This document shows positions 63,194 through 64,000 of a stretch of 64,000 nt of DNA, piece after piece (the first letter of the stretch is position 1; each line of letters opens with the position of its first letter). The stretch is from Bacteroidales bacterium (GTDB lineage: Bacteria; Bacteroidota; Bacteroidia; Bacteroidales; GCA-2748055), in contig JAOZQY010000011.1 of the NCBI GenBank assembly GCA_029931975.1, positions 1 through 64,000 on the forward strand, in the 5' to 3' direction. The notes under the pieces were generated by a model that worked only from the letters and a program-made list of their open reading frames with translations, was not told the DNA's origin and searched no databases. The translations under genes were made by a program, and so were the position numbers.

Positions 63194-64000
63194 GTCTGTT
63201 CTAATATGGGGATCTTTACCTGGAAAAATTGATCTGTTTTTTCTATGAAAACCGGCTTTTCACATAGATAGCTGTAACGAAGACGGATATTGTCCAGACC
63301 TACTTTATTGGAATCGGGCATCACATTTTTCAACTGCAGATTGTTCCACGCCACCACATAATCTCCTTCCTCAAAGATCCTGACTTTTAACGGTTTTTCC
63401 TCAGAAATAACGTTGTGCTTTAATGCATTTTCCAAAAGCATCTGCAGGGCCATGGGAAGAATATACTTTTCGTCTGAGGGGTCTAGCTCAAGTACAATTT
63501 TCAGATTATCTCCATGCCTATAATGGTAGAGATAGGCCATATTTCTGATTAGAAGAAGTTCCTGCCGAAGGCTGACTATTTCCTGGGCCCGGTTTTCCAG
63601 GATATAGCGGTATACATCTGAAAACTTGCGGATGAAGGCCTCGGCTTTGTCAGCATCCTGGTGCACCAGGGAGGTAAGGGCAGTGAGGCTGTTAAAGAGG
63701 AAATGCGGATTAACCTGGTTACGCAGGACCTCGTATTCGATGGCCAGTTTTTCTCTTTTTAAAATTTCTTCATTGAGTGCAGACTGTTTCCAGTTTTTAA
63801 AAAAGAGAAATCCATTGGCAACAGCAATGCCAAATATGGTAATACTTATCGCCCAAATGAATCCTACTGAAAATTGTTTAAACAAGTGGTCAAGGTCATT
63901 CTTGTTGACTAACAGAAAAACAATTTGTACCATCATGAAGATGAACAATACAATCAGTAACTGCAGGATCACAGTAAGTACCAGTTTCTTAAACGGACTT
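63190..64000 (-). CDS. LytS-type sensor histidine kinase (5' end outside the window)
   Basis: The frame is open to the window edge (SPFKKLVLTVILQLLIVLFI), so a GTG at 63972 is probably not the real start and further membrane segments lie beyond 64000. The visible part has two helices, a His_kinase domain with the phosphorylated histidine in NQVNPHFLFNSLTALTSLV, and a HATPase with ALQMLLENALKHNVI and a partly degenerate G-box (KVGLDNIRLRY). It is the partner of the LytTR regulator. Confidence 0.92.
   Translation of the reverse strand, partial: SPFKKLVLTVILQLLIVLFIFMMVQIVFLLVNKNDLDHLFKQFSVGFIWAISITIFGIAVANGFLFFKNWKQSALNEEILKREKLAIEYEVLRNQVNPHFLFNSLTALTSLVHQDADKAEAFIRKFSDVYRYILENRAQEIVSLRQELLLIRNMAYLYHYRHGDNLKIVLELDPSDEKYILPMALQMLLENALKHNVISEEKPLKVRIFEEGDYVVAWNNLQLKNVMPDSNKVGLDNIRLRYSYLCEKPVFIEKTDQFFQVKIPILEQT

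Noticed and set aside
1-64000. CRISPR arrays, tRNA and rRNA genes, intact insertion sequences
   Set aside because: No spaced identical repeats, no tRNA-like T-loop sequence outside coding genes, and no transposase with ends were seen.

Overview
The window looks like a chromosomal segment of a Bacteroidota bacterium, probably a free-living or marine member of the Bacteroidales/Marinilabiliales kind. The sequence signs are SprA (the giant type IX secretion protein), an LpxC-FabZ fusion, a TonB receptor with a carboxypeptidase-regulatory-like N-terminus, DUF4252 and DUF3575 proteins, SiaB/SiaC-type partner-switching proteins, and promoters of the Bacteroidota type (TTTG, 19 bases, TAnnTTTG). No tRNA, rRNA, CRISPR array or intact mobile element was seen. 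The genus is not resolved.

Layout. 1-6.4 kb is an accessory and partly decayed stretch: an edge fragment with a frameshift, a TonB receptor preceded by 20-bp tandem repeats and a membrane LytTR regulator, a two-gene ABC exporter whose ArsR-type regulator is broken, and two ruined copies of a YjbQ-family gene on either side of that exporter. 6.3-13.5 kb (minus) is the SUF iron-sulfur operon sufBCDSE-sufT, followed by queG and a DUF4252 protein. thiL diverges from sufB. 14.7-21.4 kb (minus) holds a secreted Gfo/Idh/MocA oxidoreductase with a DoxX protein, and the lipid A genes lpxD, lpxC-fabZ and lpxA behind an HD-domain hydrolase. 21.6-34.3 kb (plus) is a housekeeping operon rimP-nusA-infB-ruvA-sprA, then gcvH and a frameshifted hypothetical gene.

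35.1-39.6 kb (minus) carries a 7TMR-DISM-like sensor kinase, an M17 aminopeptidase and pdxA. Then come a lipoprotein, a superoxide reductase and an ABC exporter pair. 42.9-49.2 kb is the most unusual block. A TerB-like/ABCG half-transporter fusion of 1029 residues is divergent from a SiaB-like kinase and a SiaC-like phosphoprotein, and these converge on a SpoIIE-type membrane phosphatase. Together they look like a complete kinase/phosphatase/phosphoprotein switch wired to a transporter. 49.2-51.5 kb has an internally deleted GH9 cellulase next to a PqaA-family lipoprotein. 51.6-59.4 kb is a mix of transporters, a DEAD-box helicase, exonuclease III and a dihydrouridine synthase. 59.5-59.9 kb is a scrap heap of two unrelated gene fragments. 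59.9-64 kb holds a MacB/FtsX-type permease with a LytTR two-component pair upstream of it; its promoter also contains a 20-bp-period repeat.

Two themes stand out. First, both LytTR genes are followed by a target-like promoter with direct repeats of exactly 20-bp period but different sequence, which suggests local operators. Second, the window has many recently broken genes (edge fragment, arsR, two yjbQ, the gene after gcvH, GH9, MDR/TolB-like scraps). Some single-base lesions could be assembly errors, but the internal deletion, the 10-bp duplication and the fragment junction could not be simple base-call errors.
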